From: Muribaculaceae bacterium
GTDB taxonomy: Bacteria > Bacteroidota > Bacteroidia > Bacteroidales > Muribaculaceae
DNA length: 64,000 nucleotides
Assembly (NCBI GenBank): GCA_009775265.1
Contig: VSPG01000004.1
Location: forward strand, 1-64,000
Direction: 5' to 3'
Shown in pieces: positions 1 to 7,947 of the stretch; positions within the stretch are counted from its first letter, which is position 1, and every line of letters starts with the position of its first letter. Below the pieces are notes generated by a model. That model was not told where the DNA came from and searched no databases. It saw only the letters and a program-made list of their open reading frames with translations. Made by a program: the position numbers and the translations under genes.

Positions 1-13
1 ACAAAAAGTAAGC

Positions 14-39
14 CCAACTTCTGCTGTTCAAGAAGTTGG
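14..39. repeat. 9-bp inverted repeat near the left edge
   Basis: CCAACTTCT and AGAAGTTGG flank an 8-base loop. Read on the minus strand the stem is followed by CTTTTTGT, so it could be a terminator on that strand, but no minus-strand gene ends here. It may belong to a gene lying left of the window. Confidence 0.4.
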
Positions 40-90
40 ACTCACCCTTTTATGGTTTAGCGGACAGTAATAATAAATATATATCAGATT

Positions 91-414
91 ATGGCATGCA
101 GCATTGATTTCATTGAATTTGTCTGCGATGCCCTCGCCCCTTTGGGCGAGGTGTGCAGCCGCAAAATGATGGGAGAATACGTGATTTACGTAAACGGAAA
201 ATGCGTTATCACAGCCTGCGACAATACGGCATACATAAAACAGCTGCCTTGCGTAGCCGACATTATGGCCGATGCAGAAACCGGATGCCCGTACAAAGGC
301 GCGAAAGAAGCCTACATTCTGGATTTTTCAGACCGTAGAAAAGTTCTTGACGCCATTGCTATACTATGGGATGACCTTCCATTCCCGAAACCGCAGAAAA
401 AGCCGCAGAAATAA
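91..414 (+). CDS. TfoX N-terminal domain protein
   Basis: This 107-residue protein resembles the stand-alone TfoX N-terminal domain. Features seen are an N-terminal helix, the RKMMGEYVIYVNGK segment typical of this fold near residues 24-37, and a K-G-A-K-E-A-Y segment near 69-75. Full TfoX (Sxy) regulators have an additional C-terminal helix-hairpin domain that is absent here, so a role in competence cannot be assumed. It ends in a Lys/Pro-rich tail. The GNAT gene starts 3 bases after its stop, so the two are probably cotranscribed. The function is unknown. Confidence 0.75.
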   Translation: MACSIDFIEFVCDALAPLGEVCSRKMMGEYVIYVNGKCVITACDNTAYIKQLPCVADIMADAETGCPYKGAKEAYILDFSDRRKVLDAIAILWDDLPFPKPQKKPQK

Positions 415-417
415 CAA

Positions 418-948
418 ATGGACTGCACTATAGAAACCCCTCGGCTGCTTCTTCGTCTATGGAAAGCATCAGACTTGCCGCTATTTGCAGCAATTAATGC
501 AGACGAGAGGGTTATGGAGCACTTTCCACACACACTATCACAAGAGGAGTCCGATGCTTTTGCTGAACGCATCGTTGCTGAATTCAAAGCATTCGGATGG
601 GGACTTTATGCCGTAGAGCTGAAAAGCACCGCCCGCTTCATAGGATATTGCGGCTTCCATAATTTCAGCTTTGAAGCGGAATTCTCACCCGGCGTAGAGA
701 TCGGGTGGCGTCTTGGCCATGCCCATTGGCATCACGGCTACGCCACAGAAGCCGCGCTAGCATGTCTGGAGTACGCTCGCAGCAAACAATTGCTCGACCG
801 CGTATACTCGTTCACATCCACATTGAACCGCCGCTCAGAACGAGTAATGGAAAAAATAGGGATGGAGCGGCAAGGCACATTCAAGCATCCCCTACTCCCG
901 GAGTCACATCCGCTCCAAAAGCACGTATTGTACAGAATCGACCTGTAA
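418..948 (+). CDS. GNAT-family N-acetyltransferase (RimJ/RimL-like)
   Basis: The protein has 176 residues and the layout of the RimJ/RimL type of GNAT enzymes, which transfer acetyl from acetyl-CoA to an amino group. It opens with ETPRLLLRLWKASD, followed by a central strand with EIGWRLGHAHWHHGYATEA, which matches the acetyl-CoA-binding region (motif A). The late SERVMEKIGMERQGTF segment is typical of this subfamily. The substrate cannot be named from sequence; members of this group acetylate ribosomal proteins, antibiotics or small metabolites. It is probably cotranscribed with the TfoX-domain gene. The next gene, rplQ, is convergent. Confidence 0.85.
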   Translation: MDCTIETPRLLLRLWKASDLPLFAAINADERVMEHFPHTLSQEESDAFAERIVAEFKAFGWGLYAVELKSTARFIGYCGFHNFSFEAEFSPGVEIGWRLGHAHWHHGYATEAALACLEYARSKQLLDRVYSFTSTLNRRSERVMEKIGMERQGTFKHPLLPESHPLQKHVLYRIDL

Positions 949-967
949 TGCACAGCATAAACAAAAA

Positions 968-996
968 GCACCCCGAGGCTTCTCGTCTCGGGGCGC
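968..996 (-). terminator. Intrinsic terminator after rplQ
   Basis: A GC-rich hairpin (CCCCGAG/CTCGGGG extended by a GC pair) is followed on the minus strand by CTTTTTGTTT. It lies 20 bases past the rplQ stop, so it ends the ribosomal protein run. On the plus strand no T-run follows, although the stem could also slow transcription coming from the GNAT gene. Confidence 0.85.
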
Positions 997-1015
997 TTCG
1001 CTTATAAAGCTAATA

Positions 1016-1519
1016 TTATTCAGCTGCGGGAGCCTCAGCTGCGGGAGCCTCAGCTGCGGGAGCTTCGGCAGCAGGAGTTTCAACAACTTCTGCTTTCTTG
1101 CCGCGCGAGCGACGTGTCTTCTTGCCTTTTCCGGCTGCAGTGCTTTCTTTAAGCATAGCTTCGTTGTAGTCTACAAGCTCGATAAAGCACATCTTAGCAT
1201 TGTCGCCGAGACGGTTTCCGGTCTTGAGGATACGGGTGTAGCCACCGGGACGGTCGGCAATTTTCGGACCAACTTCCTTGAAGAGTTCCTTGACTGCCTC
1301 CTTGTGGTTAAGACGGCTGAAGACCAGACGCCAGTTCTGCATGTTATATTCCTTGCCGCGGTTAAGCAGGGGCTCAGCAAAAACGCGGAGAGCTTTGGCC
1401 TTGGCGAGCGTGGTGAAGATTCGCTTGTGGAGAATCAACGACGCCGTCATATTCGAAAGCATAGCGTCGCGGTGGGCGTGCTTGCGGCCGAGGTGGTTGA
1501 ATTTCTTATTATGTCTCAT
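1016..1519 (-). CDS. rplQ: Ribosomal protein L17
   Basis: L17 is a 50S protein beside the peptide exit tunnel. The first ~120 residues match the family, beginning MRHNKKFNHLGRK and including the MLSNM and LHKRIFTTLAKAK segments. The protein is 167 residues long, well beyond the ~115-130 of most L17s, because of a basic linker (KGKKTRRSRGKK) and a tail of near-identical APAAE units encoded by 15-bp direct repeats at about 1021-1075. It is the last gene of the run, 9 bases after rpoA, a position conserved in bacteria. Confidence 0.97.
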   Translation of the reverse strand: MRHNKKFNHLGRKHAHRDAMLSNMTASLILHKRIFTTLAKAKALRVFAEPLLNRGKEYNMQNWRLVFSRLNHKEAVKELFKEVGPKIADRPGGYTRILKTGNRLGDNAKMCFIELVDYNEAMLKESTAAGKGKKTRRSRGKKAEVVETPAAEAPAAEAPAAEAPAAE

Positions 1520-1528
1520 CGTTAGTGT

Positions 1529-2521
1529 TTACTCTTTGTCTAATTTATATTTGGAGATGTCCATTCCGAACGACAGGCCGAGGCTCGTAAGGAGTTCTTC
1601 AAGCTCTGTCAACGACTTCTTGCCGAAGTTGCGGAATTTGAGCAGGTCGTTCTTGTTGAAGACCACAAGTTCGGCGAGCGTTTCCACTTCTGCGCTCTTG
1701 AGGCAGTTGAGGGCACGCACGCTCAGGTCCATGTCGACGAGTTTGCTCTTAAGGAGCTGTCGCATGTGGAGCACTTCTTCATCGAACTCTTCATTTTCCA
1801 CGCTTTCACTCACTTCCAGCGTAATCTTCTCATCAGAGAAAAGCATAAAGTGGTAAATCAGGATTTTGGCAGCCTCTTTCAAGGCATCCTTCGGGAGGAT
1901 TGAGCCGTCGGTCGTGATTTCGAGAGTGAGTTTATCGTAGTCGGTCTTTTGATCGACACGGAAGTTTTCGACTGTGTACTTCACGTTTTTGATAGGCGTG
2001 TAGATGGAGTCGATTGCTATCTGGTCGATGGCATCGTTGGCGCTGCGGTTTTCATCGGCAGGCACCCACGAGCGACCTTTGTTAATTGTAAGCTCAATTG
2101 TGAAGCTTGCGCCGGGATCCAAGTGGCAAATCACAAGGTCGGGATTGATTACCTCAAATCCCGTGAGCACCTTGCCGATGTCTCCGGCCTTGAACTCTTC
2201 CTGACCCGAAATTGTGATGGTAGCCTTTTCGAATTCAGTTTCTTCGACAACACGCTTGAGATTGACCTGCTTAAGGTTAAGGATTATGTTCGTGACATCT
2301 TCCTTAACGCCTGCAATGGTATCGAATTCGTGGCGGACGCCGTCAATTTTAATCGAGGAAATAGCAAAGCCTTCGAGAGAAGACAGCAGTACTCGACGGA
2401 GAGCGTTGCCCACAGTGATGCCATAGCCGGGTTCCAAAGGCTTGAACTCAAACTTGCCGTAGAAATTGTCGGCTTCCAACATGAGGACCCTGTCGGGTTT
2501 TTGGAATGCTAAAATAGCCAT
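1529..2521 (-). CDS. rpoA: RNA polymerase alpha subunit
   Basis: The protein has 330 residues and the standard two-domain layout. The N-terminal assembly domain (about 1-230) contains GYGITVGNALRRVLLSSLEG, the signature that dimerises alpha and nucleates beta/beta-prime assembly. The C-terminal domain (about 255-325) contains VRALNCLKSAEVETLAEL and FGKKSLTELEELL, which bind promoter DNA and activators. It lies between rpsD and rplQ as in most bacteria. Bacteroidota use an unusual sigma factor with a TTTG/TAnnTTTG promoter, and this subunit serves that enzyme. No oddity is visible. Confidence 0.98.
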   Translation of the reverse strand: MAILAFQKPDRVLMLEADNFYGKFEFKPLEPGYGITVGNALRRVLLSSLEGFAISSIKIDGVRHEFDTIAGVKEDVTNIILNLKQVNLKRVVEETEFEKATITISGQEEFKAGDIGKVLTGFEVINPDLVICHLDPGASFTIELTINKGRSWVPADENRSANDAIDQIAIDSIYTPIKNVKYTVENFRVDQKTDYDKLTLEITTDGSILPKDALKEAAKILIYHFMLFSDEKITLEVSESVENEEFDEEVLHMRQLLKSKLVDMDLSVRALNCLKSAEVETLAELVVFNKNDLLKFRNFGKKSLTELEELLTSLGLSFGMDISKYKLDKE

Positions 2522-2542
2522 GGATCTTGCGTTTATAGATTA

Positions 2543-3148
2543 TTACTTAGAGTAGAGCTCGACGATGAGCTGCTCCTTGATGTTTTCGGGGATGTCCTCG
2601 CGTGCGGGCACATGAAGGAACTTACCGGCCTTTGTGGCCTCGTCCCACTCAATCCAAGGATATTTGCTGTGGTTGAAACCTGCAAGATGATCGGCGATAA
2701 CTTCAAGAGACTTGCTCTTTTCGCGGACGCCGACAACGTCGCCGGGTTTAACCTGATAGGAAGCGATGTTCACTACTCCGCCATTGACTGTGATGTGGCA
2801 GTGCAGAACGAGCTGACGGGCAGCTGCACGTGTCGGGGCAATGCCCAGACGGTATACAACGTTGTCAAGACGGCTTTCGAGAAGCTGAAGCAGAATTTCA
2901 CCGGTGATACCCTTCATCGAACTTGCACGCTCGAAAAGGTTGCGGAACTGCTTTTCAAGTACGCCGTAGGTGTACTTGGCTTTCTGCTTCTCACGCAGCT
3001 GAACGCCATATTCCGACGTTTTGCGGCGCTTGTTCTGGCCGTGCTGGCCGGGGGGGTAGTTGCGGCGCTGGAGGGTCTTGTCCTCTCCGAAGATGGGCTC
3101 GCCGAACTTGCGTGCTATTTTGGTCTTGGGACCTATGTATCTTGCCAT
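2543..3148 (-). CDS. rpsD: Ribosomal protein S4
   Basis: S4 is a primary 16S rRNA binder that starts assembly of the 30S body, and in several phyla it represses its own operon by binding mRNA. The 201-residue protein begins MARYIGPKTKIARKFGEPIF. The S4 RNA-binding domain (ESRLDNVVYRLGIAPTRAAARQLVLHCHITVNG) lies at about 90-125. The upstream 284-base spacer is far longer than other gaps in the run and is closed by a long-range helix, which suggests leader-mediated autoregulation of rpsD-rpoA-rplQ. Confidence 0.98.
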   Translation of the reverse strand: MARYIGPKTKIARKFGEPIFGEDKTLQRRNYPPGQHGQNKRRKTSEYGVQLREKQKAKYTYGVLEKQFRNLFERASSMKGITGEILLQLLESRLDNVVYRLGIAPTRAAARQLVLHCHITVNGGVVNIASYQVKPGDVVGVREKSKSLEVIADHLAGFNHSKYPWIEWDEATKAGKFLHVPAREDIPENIKEQLIVELYSK

Positions 3149-3438
3149 TTTGTTTAAAATCAGTTTTGAGCGGTACCGTTCCTTTGGGCTAACGCCGTCG
3201 TCTGTGCAGCCGCGACCATAGAGAGGTGATGAAAATATGGTCTATTCACTCGGAAGGCGTCCTGATATTGTCCGTGCCGGCTATCTCGGCCGTTTTCTGC
3301 CGGAAGCTCCGCTGGCACCGCTCGGTTTTAATTGATATGAGGGGTTGATTTAGAAACTAAAAGCTGAAAGCAGAGGGTCGCCCTTGCCGTATGGCGGAAG
3401 ACTCCGGCACACGGCGAGGCGCCAACTGATTTTTAAAC
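3149..3438 (-). ncRNA. Structured leader RNA upstream of rpsD (candidate S4 autoregulatory element)
   Basis: The rpsK-rpsD spacer is closed by a 14-bp helix between 3152-3165 and 3424-3438, with one bulged A, that includes the rpsK stop codon. Inside it lie a perfect 7-bp helix pairing 3168-3174 with 3317-3323, a GACCATA/TATGGTC hairpin, and a GCCGTGTG/CATACGGC hairpin near the 5' end. The nesting is consistent with a multibranched RNA directly before the S4 start codon. S4 leaders are known in other bacteria, and I recall that motifs were also proposed for Bacteroidia, but I could not check. The pairing is seen; regulation by S4 is inferred. Confidence 0.7.
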
Positions 3439-3822
3439 TCTTCTGCGTTTGGGAGGACGGCATCCGTTGTGGGGCAGCGGAGTAACGTCTACGATTTCGA
3501 CTACTTCGATGCCTGCACCATGTATGGTACGGATAGCGGACTCACGGCCGTTGCCGGGGCCCTTGACGTATGCCTTCACTTTACGCAGACCGAGGTCATA
3601 AGCAACCTTAGCGCAATCCTGAGCGGCCATCTGGGCTGCATAAGGAGTGTTTTTCTTGCTGCCGCGGAAGCCCATCTTGCCGGCGCTCGACCAGGATATT
3701 ACCTGTCCTTCGCTGTTGGCTAAGCACACGATGATATTGTTGAATGAGGAATGTACGTGAAGCTGGCCTTCAGCGCCAACTTTGACGTTACGCTTCTTTG
3801 CTGCGACTGTCTTTTTTGCCAT
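3433..3822 (-). CDS. rpsK: Ribosomal protein S11
   Basis: S11 (129 residues) sits on the platform of the 30S subunit beside the mRNA exit. Family features include HVHSSFNNIIVCLANSEGQVISWSS near the N-terminus, the GFRGSKKNTPYAAQMAA segment, and the conserved C-terminal DVTPLPHNGCRPPKRRRV. It follows rpsM with a 9-base gap. Its stop codon is part of the closing helix of the rpsD leader, which could couple its translation to folding of that element. Confidence 0.98.
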   Translation of the reverse strand: MAKKTVAAKKRNVKVGAEGQLHVHSSFNNIIVCLANSEGQVISWSSAGKMGFRGSKKNTPYAAQMAAQDCAKVAYDLGLRKVKAYVKGPGNGRESAIRTIHGAGIEVVEIVDVTPLPHNGCRPPKRRRV

Positions 3823-3831
3823 AATATCCTA

Positions 3832-4212
3832 TTATTTAGTAGCTTTCTTCTTGTTAGCAACGGTTTTTTTGCGGCCTTTGCGTGTACGGGCATTGTTCTT
3901 TGTGCTCTGACCACGCACGGGCAACCCATTGCGATGGCGGATGCCGCGGTAGCAGCCGATGTCCATCAGGCGCTTGATGTTCAGCTGGATCTCGCTGCGA
4001 AGGTCGCCCTCCACTTTGTATCCGGCGCCGATTACTTCACGTACTGCGGCTGCCTGTGCGTCGGTCCAGTCTTTTACTTTGATGTTCACGTCCACTCCGG
4101 CCTTCTCTAGGATGGTCTTTGCGGAGCTTCGGCCGATGCCGAAGATATATGTCAAGGCGATTTCACCTCTTTTGTTTTGGGGGAGGTCAACTCCCACGAT
4201 ACGTACTGCCAT
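3832..4212 (-). CDS. rpsM: Ribosomal protein S13
   Basis: S13 (126 residues) lies in the head of the 30S subunit and contacts the P-site tRNA and the 50S subunit. It opens MAVRIVGVDLPQNKRGEIAL, has the helix-hairpin-helix region (FGIGRSSAKTILEKAGVD), and ends in a basic tail with GLPVRGQSTKNNARTRKGRKK, which reaches the tRNA. Its length is normal. It follows rpmJ in the usual order. Confidence 0.98.
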   Translation of the reverse strand: MAVRIVGVDLPQNKRGEIALTYIFGIGRSSAKTILEKAGVDVNIKVKDWTDAQAAAVREVIGAGYKVEGDLRSEIQLNIKRLMDIGCYRGIRHRNGLPVRGQSTKNNARTRKGRKKTVANKKKATK

Positions 4213-4249
4213 GTTTGTTTCTTCTTAGTTGTTGCAAAAATAGCAAGAA

Positions 4250-4366
4250 TTATCCTTGACGCTGTTTGTACTTAGGGTTTTTCTTGTTGATAACGTAGAG
4301 ACGACCCTTGCGACGCACGATCTTGCTGTCCGGGGTGCGTTTTTTGATTGAAGCTCTTACTTTCAT
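4250..4366 (-). CDS. rpmJ: Ribosomal protein L36
   Basis: This 38-residue protein is MKVRASIKKRTPDSKIVRRK followed by GRLYVINKKNPKYKQRQG. It is a small L36 of the zinc-independent type: the Cys-Cys-Cys-His ligands of the zinc form are absent (Ser, Ser/Asp and Lys/Gln occupy those places). L36 binds 23S rRNA late in 50S assembly. It lies between infA and rpsM, the conserved place for this gene. Confidence 0.93.
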   Translation of the reverse strand: MKVRASIKKRTPDSKIVRRKGRLYVINKKNPKYKQRQG

Positions 4367-4384
4367 ATCTCTTAGTGTTTCTGT

Positions 4385-4603
4385 TTATTTGTAGCGGAAT
4401 GCAATACGGCCTTTGCTTAGGTCGTAGGGCGACATCTCCACTCGCACTTTATCGCCGGGAAGGATTTTGATGTAGTGCATGCGCATCTTACCGGAAATGT
4501 GTGCGGTGATTTCGTGGCCGTTCTCGAGTTCTACGCGGAACATTGCGTTGCTCAGAGCCTCCACTATGGTGCCGTCTTGTTCTATTGCTGACTGTTTTGC
4601 CAT
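4385..4603 (-). CDS. infA: Translation initiation factor IF-1
   Basis: IF-1 (72 residues) is a single OB-fold that blocks the 30S A site during initiation. It matches the family throughout: AIEQDGTIVEALSNAMFRVELENGHEI, then HISGKMRMHYIKILPGDKV, and the terminal KGRIAFRYK. It sits between map and rpmJ, the common arrangement in Bacteroidota and Firmicutes. No unusual residues are seen. Confidence 0.98.
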   Translation of the reverse strand: MAKQSAIEQDGTIVEALSNAMFRVELENGHEITAHISGKMRMHYIKILPGDKVRVEMSPYDLSKGRIAFRYK

Positions 4604-4613
4604 ATATCGTGTG

Positions 4614-5396
4614 TTAAATAAATCTATCCTGAAGCGCTTCGCTTATATAGTCGAATGTCGTGAGCACCTGCGGCTCGTCGTCTACCATAGCTATGGTATG
4701 CTCATAATGGGCTGAAGGTTTGCGGTCGCGGGTGCGGCATGTCCAACCGTCGCGTTCAATAATTATATTGCGGCTTCCCATGTTTATCATGGGCTCTATG
4801 CATATGCACATGCCGCTGCGGAGCACAGGACCGATACCGCGGCGACCATAGTTGGGAACCTCAGGCTCCTCGTGCATGGACTTACCGATGCCGTGGCCGC
4901 ACATTTCGCGCACCACGCTGTAGCCCCGGTGTTCGCAGTAGGTCTGCACCGCATTCGCTATATCGCCGATACGGCTGCCGACTTTTGCGGCGCGTATACC
5001 GGCATAGAGCGATTCCTTGGTGGTGCGGCACAAATCGAGCACTTTCTCGTCCACTTCGCCGACAGCGAAAGTGTAGCAAGAGTCCCCCATAAAGCCGTTG
5101 AGTTCCACCACAAGATCCGTGCCGACAATATCTCCTTCACGCAACGCATAGTTTGAAGGAAATCCGTGCACTACCACATCATTCACTTCTATGCACAACG
5201 TGCCGGGAAAACCTTGGTAGCCTAAACAGGCAGGACGGCCACCATTGTCAAGGATAAACTCCTTGGCAATGGTGTCGAGCTTGCGTGTCGTGACACCGGG
5301 AGCTATCCAGCGGGCCACCTCGCCCAACGTACGCGACGTCAAATCCGAGGCTGCTTTTACCAGCTGAATCTCATCGGGTGTCTTCAGGTAAATCAT
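4614..5396 (-). CDS. map: Methionine aminopeptidase, type I
   Basis: The 260-residue enzyme removes the initiator Met from nascent proteins. The five metal ligands of the pita-bread fold can be placed: Asp in GTDLVVEL, Asp in FMGDSCYTF, His in CGHGIG, Glu in CIEPM, and Glu in AHYEHTI. The substrate-binding His lies in VVVHGFP. It has no N-terminal zinc-finger or SH3 extension, as expected for type Ia. Its place between secY and infA is standard and couples protein maturation to ribosome production. Confidence 0.97.
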   Translation of the reverse strand: MIYLKTPDEIQLVKAASDLTSRTLGEVARWIAPGVTTRKLDTIAKEFILDNGGRPACLGYQGFPGTLCIEVNDVVVHGFPSNYALREGDIVGTDLVVELNGFMGDSCYTFAVGEVDEKVLDLCRTTKESLYAGIRAAKVGSRIGDIANAVQTYCEHRGYSVVREMCGHGIGKSMHEEPEVPNYGRRGIGPVLRSGMCICIEPMINMGSRNIIIERDGWTCRTRDRKPSAHYEHTIAMVDDEPQVLTTFDYISEALQDRFI

Positions 5397-5415
5397 TTAA
5401 TCTGACTTTGGGCTG

Positions 5416-6768
5416 TTAATAAGCCTGACCGGTGGTGCGACCCTTAATCTTGCCCTCTTTCATAAGGCCGTCATAATGGTGCATCATCAGATGAGACTCT
5501 ATCTGCATGAGTGTGTCGAGCACAACACCTACCATAATCAGCAGCGATGTGCCGCCGAAGAACTGGGCGAAATTCTGGCTGATGCCGAACCAGCGCGCAA
5601 ATGCGGGCAGGATGGCGACAATGCCAAGGAAAAGAGAGCCGGGAAGGGTGATACGGCTCATGATGGTGTCGAGATACTCAATTGTGGCTTTGCCGGGTTT
5701 CACTCCGGGAATAAACCCGTTGTTGGCCTTCATGTTCTCTGCAATGTCCTTCGGACGCACCGTTATGGCAGTGTAGAAATACGTGAACGCAACGATAAGA
5801 ATGAAGAACACGACGTTGTACCAGAAGCTGTTGATGTCGCCGAAAGCAGCCATGAATCCGGAATTACCGCCACGGAAACCCGCAACGGTGATAGGAATGA
5901 ACATGATTGCCTGAGCGAAGATTATGGGCATCACGCCTGCTGCATTCACCTTCAGGGGAATGTAGTTGCGCGCGCCGCCGTACTGGCGGTTGCCCACAAT
6001 GCGCTTGGCATACTGCACAGGCACTTTGCGCGTGCCCTGTACAAGCAGCACTGCGCCCACCGTAACAGCGAAAAGAAGCACGATTTCAACAAGGAACATC
6101 ACCAGACCACCCTGGCTGCCGGTGCTACCGGGCAGACGGCTGGTGAACTCGAAGAACAATGCTCCCGGAAGACGGGCTATAATACCCACAAGGATGATGA
6201 ACGAAATGCCGTTGCCTATTCCGCGATCAGTGATGCGCTCGCCAAGCCACATAATGAACATGGCACCGGCAGCAAGGATAATCGTGAGATAGAGTACGGT
6301 CCAGAAACCGAACACCATGGGAGCGGTGCCGTTGCTGGCGCTGTTCACCTGCACCTGCAGATTTATCAGATAGGCGGGAGCCTGCAGGCAAAGAATCAGC
6401 ACTGTAAGATAACGGGTGTACTGGTTCAGTTTCTGCCGTCCGCTTTCACCCTCACGCTGCATCTTCTGGAAAGACGGCAGAATCATGCCACATAGCTGAA
6501 TCACAATCGAAGCCGTGATGTATGGCATGATGCCGAGGGCAAAAATGGAAGCCTGAGAGAAGGCTCCGCCGGAGAACATGTCGAGGAGCTGCATAAGGCC
6601 ACTTTTGTTGGTAAAGTTGGCCAATGCGTCAATTGCTGCCGGCGATATGCCCGGCAGCACCACATAACAGCCCAGGCGGTACACAAGTACCAGCCCGAGC
6701 GTTACGAGGAGACGCTTGCGCAGCTCTTCGATAGTCCAAATATTCTTGAGTGTTTCGACAAATCTCAT
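5416..6768 (-). CDS. secY: Protein translocase subunit SecY
   Basis: SecY (450 residues) is the pore subunit of the inner-membrane Sec translocon. It shows about ten hydrophobic segments. The first is RLLVTLGLVLVYRLGCYVVLPG, and the plug region is GLMQLLDMFSGGAFSQASIFALG (quoted in part). Later conserved loops include GNRQYGGARNYIPLKVNAAGVMP and the cytosolic VRPKDIAENMK. Its start codon overlaps the rplO stop by one base (TAATG), so translation is coupled. All secreted proteins in this window depend on it. Confidence 0.98.
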   Translation of the reverse strand: MRFVETLKNIWTIEELRKRLLVTLGLVLVYRLGCYVVLPGISPAAIDALANFTNKSGLMQLLDMFSGGAFSQASIFALGIMPYITASIVIQLCGMILPSFQKMQREGESGRQKLNQYTRYLTVLILCLQAPAYLINLQVQVNSASNGTAPMVFGFWTVLYLTIILAAGAMFIMWLGERITDRGIGNGISFIILVGIIARLPGALFFEFTSRLPGSTGSQGGLVMFLVEIVLLFAVTVGAVLLVQGTRKVPVQYAKRIVGNRQYGGARNYIPLKVNAAGVMPIIFAQAIMFIPITVAGFRGGNSGFMAAFGDINSFWYNVVFFILIVAFTYFYTAITVRPKDIAENMKANNGFIPGVKPGKATIEYLDTIMSRITLPGSLFLGIVAILPAFARWFGISQNFAQFFGGTSLLIMVGVVLDTLMQIESHLMMHHYDGLMKEGKIKGRTTGQAY

Positions 6769-7226
6769 TACGCTTCAAGTTTATTGACGGAGCCTCCGGC
6801 AGCCTCGATAGCAGCCTGTGCGGCTTTCGAGAATGCATGTGCTTCGACGTTGATAGCGCGGGTGATCGTGCCGACGCCGAGAATCTTAACCAGCTGGTTG
6901 CGATTCGCGAAGCCTGCGGCACGGAGCTCCTCAAGACCGATCTTTTCAAGATTCTTGGCCTCGGCGAGCTGCTGGAGGATAGCCAGATTCACGGGCTTGT
7001 ACTCCACACGGTTGATATTTTTGAAACCGAATTTGGGAAGACGGCGCTGCAGGGGCATCTGACCGCCTTCAAAACCTACTTTATGCTTATAGCCCGAACG
7101 CGACTTAGCTCCCTTATGACCGCGGGTCGATGTGCCTCCTTTGCCGGAACCGGGACCGCGGCCGATACGGGTCTTACGCTGTACGGAGCCCACAGCGGGC
7201 TGCAAATTACTTAAATCCATAGTCAT
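6768..7226 (-). CDS. rplO: Ribosomal protein L15
   Basis: L15 (152 residues from this start) is a late-assembling 50S protein. The Gly/Arg-rich N-terminal extension (TRIGRGPGSGKGGTSTRGHKG) is diagnostic, followed by GFEGGQMPLQRRLPKFGF. A second Met two codons in (MDLSNLQ, start at 7220) is an equally plausible initiation site and matches the usual family start better. It overlaps the secY start by one base. Confidence 0.97.
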   Translation of the reverse strand: MTMDLSNLQPAVGSVQRKTRIGRGPGSGKGGTSTRGHKGAKSRSGYKHKVGFEGGQMPLQRRLPKFGFKNINRVEYKPVNLAILQQLAEAKNLEKIGLEELRAAGFANRNQLVKILGVGTITRAINVEAHAFSKAAQAAIEAAGGSVNKLEA

Positions 7227-7233
7227 TGAATGT

Positions 7234-7413
7234 TTAAGCGTTGGTCACTTCTACCAAATGACGAACTGTGTTTACCATACCCATCACGCTGGGGGTGTCT
7301 TCCTTAACCACCGTGTGGTTCATTTTCCTGAGACCGAGAGCGTCGAGCGTGCGCTTCTGCACTGCGGGACAATTTATACGGCTCTTGATTTGCTTTATCT
7401 TGATCTGTGCCAT
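7234..7413 (-). CDS. rpmD: Ribosomal protein L30
   Basis: L30 here is 59 residues, beginning MAQIKIKQIKSRINCPAVQK, with the typical TLDALGLRKMNHTVV core and a VNTVRHLVEV C-terminus. A longer reading frame extends upstream to 7602, but it runs across rpsE. The Met at 7413 is chosen because it fits the family length and lies 7 bases after the rpsE stop. It binds 23S and 5S rRNA. Confidence 0.95.
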   Translation of the reverse strand: MAQIKIKQIKSRINCPAVQKRTLDALGLRKMNHTVVKEDTPSVMGMVNTVRHLVEVTNA

Positions 7414-7420
7414 TGGTGGT

Positions 7421-7942
7421 TTAGCCTTTGAATACTTGTTCGACACTGATGCCACGGTTCTGCGCGATTTGCGCGGGCGAACGCATCTCGCCGAGAGCGG
7501 CGATAGTGGCTTTAACGAGGTTGTGGGGGTTCGACGAACCTTTGCTCTTAGCAAGCACGTCGGTGATGCCCACACTTTCAAGCACGGCACGCATAGCACC
7601 ACCGGCTTTCACACCGGTACCATGCGATGCAGGCTTGAGGATGATGCGCGAGCCGCCGAATTTAGCAATCTGCTCGTGGGGTATAGTGCCTTTGTGCACC
7701 GGCACGCGGATGAGGTTCTTTTTAGCAGCCTCAACGCCTTTGGCGATAGCAGCCTGAACTTCGTTGGCTTTGCCGAGACCCCAGCCTACGATGCCGTTTT
7801 CATTGCCGACAACGACGATGGCTGCAAAGGTGAACGCACGGCCACCCTTGGTGACCTTGGTTACGCGGTTGATGGCAACGAGACGATCCTTGAGGTCGAG
7901 GTCGTTGGTAGTCTTTACGCGGTTATTCATTGCTTTTGCCAT
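7421..7942 (-). CDS. rpsE: Ribosomal protein S5
   Basis: S5 (173 residues) helps shape the mRNA entry side and decoding fidelity of the 30S. The N-terminal S5 RNA-binding domain shows LVAINRVTKVTKGGRAFTFA and GIVGWGLGKANEV. The C-terminal domain has GTGVKAGGAMRAVLESVGI and NLVKATIAALGEM. It follows rplR with a 5-base gap. No ribosomal-ambiguity type change can be judged without a reference. Confidence 0.98.
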   Translation of the reverse strand: MAKAMNNRVKTTNDLDLKDRLVAINRVTKVTKGGRAFTFAAIVVVGNENGIVGWGLGKANEVQAAIAKGVEAAKKNLIRVPVHKGTIPHEQIAKFGGSRIILKPASHGTGVKAGGAMRAVLESVGITDVLAKSKGSSNPHNLVKATIAALGEMRSPAQIAQNRGISVEQVFKG

Positions 7943-7947
7943 AGATT

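Noticed and set aside
14..39. Mobile element end at the left edge
   Set aside because: A single inverted repeat without transposase or target duplication is not enough to call an insertion sequence.
5476..6495. 339-codon plus-strand frame opposite secY
   Set aside because: Antisense to secY; the translation is His/Glu/Lys-rich and shows no family resemblance.
7414..7602. Extended N-terminus of L30
   Set aside because: The longer frame lies within rpsE and matches nothing; the 59-residue L30 has the right family start.
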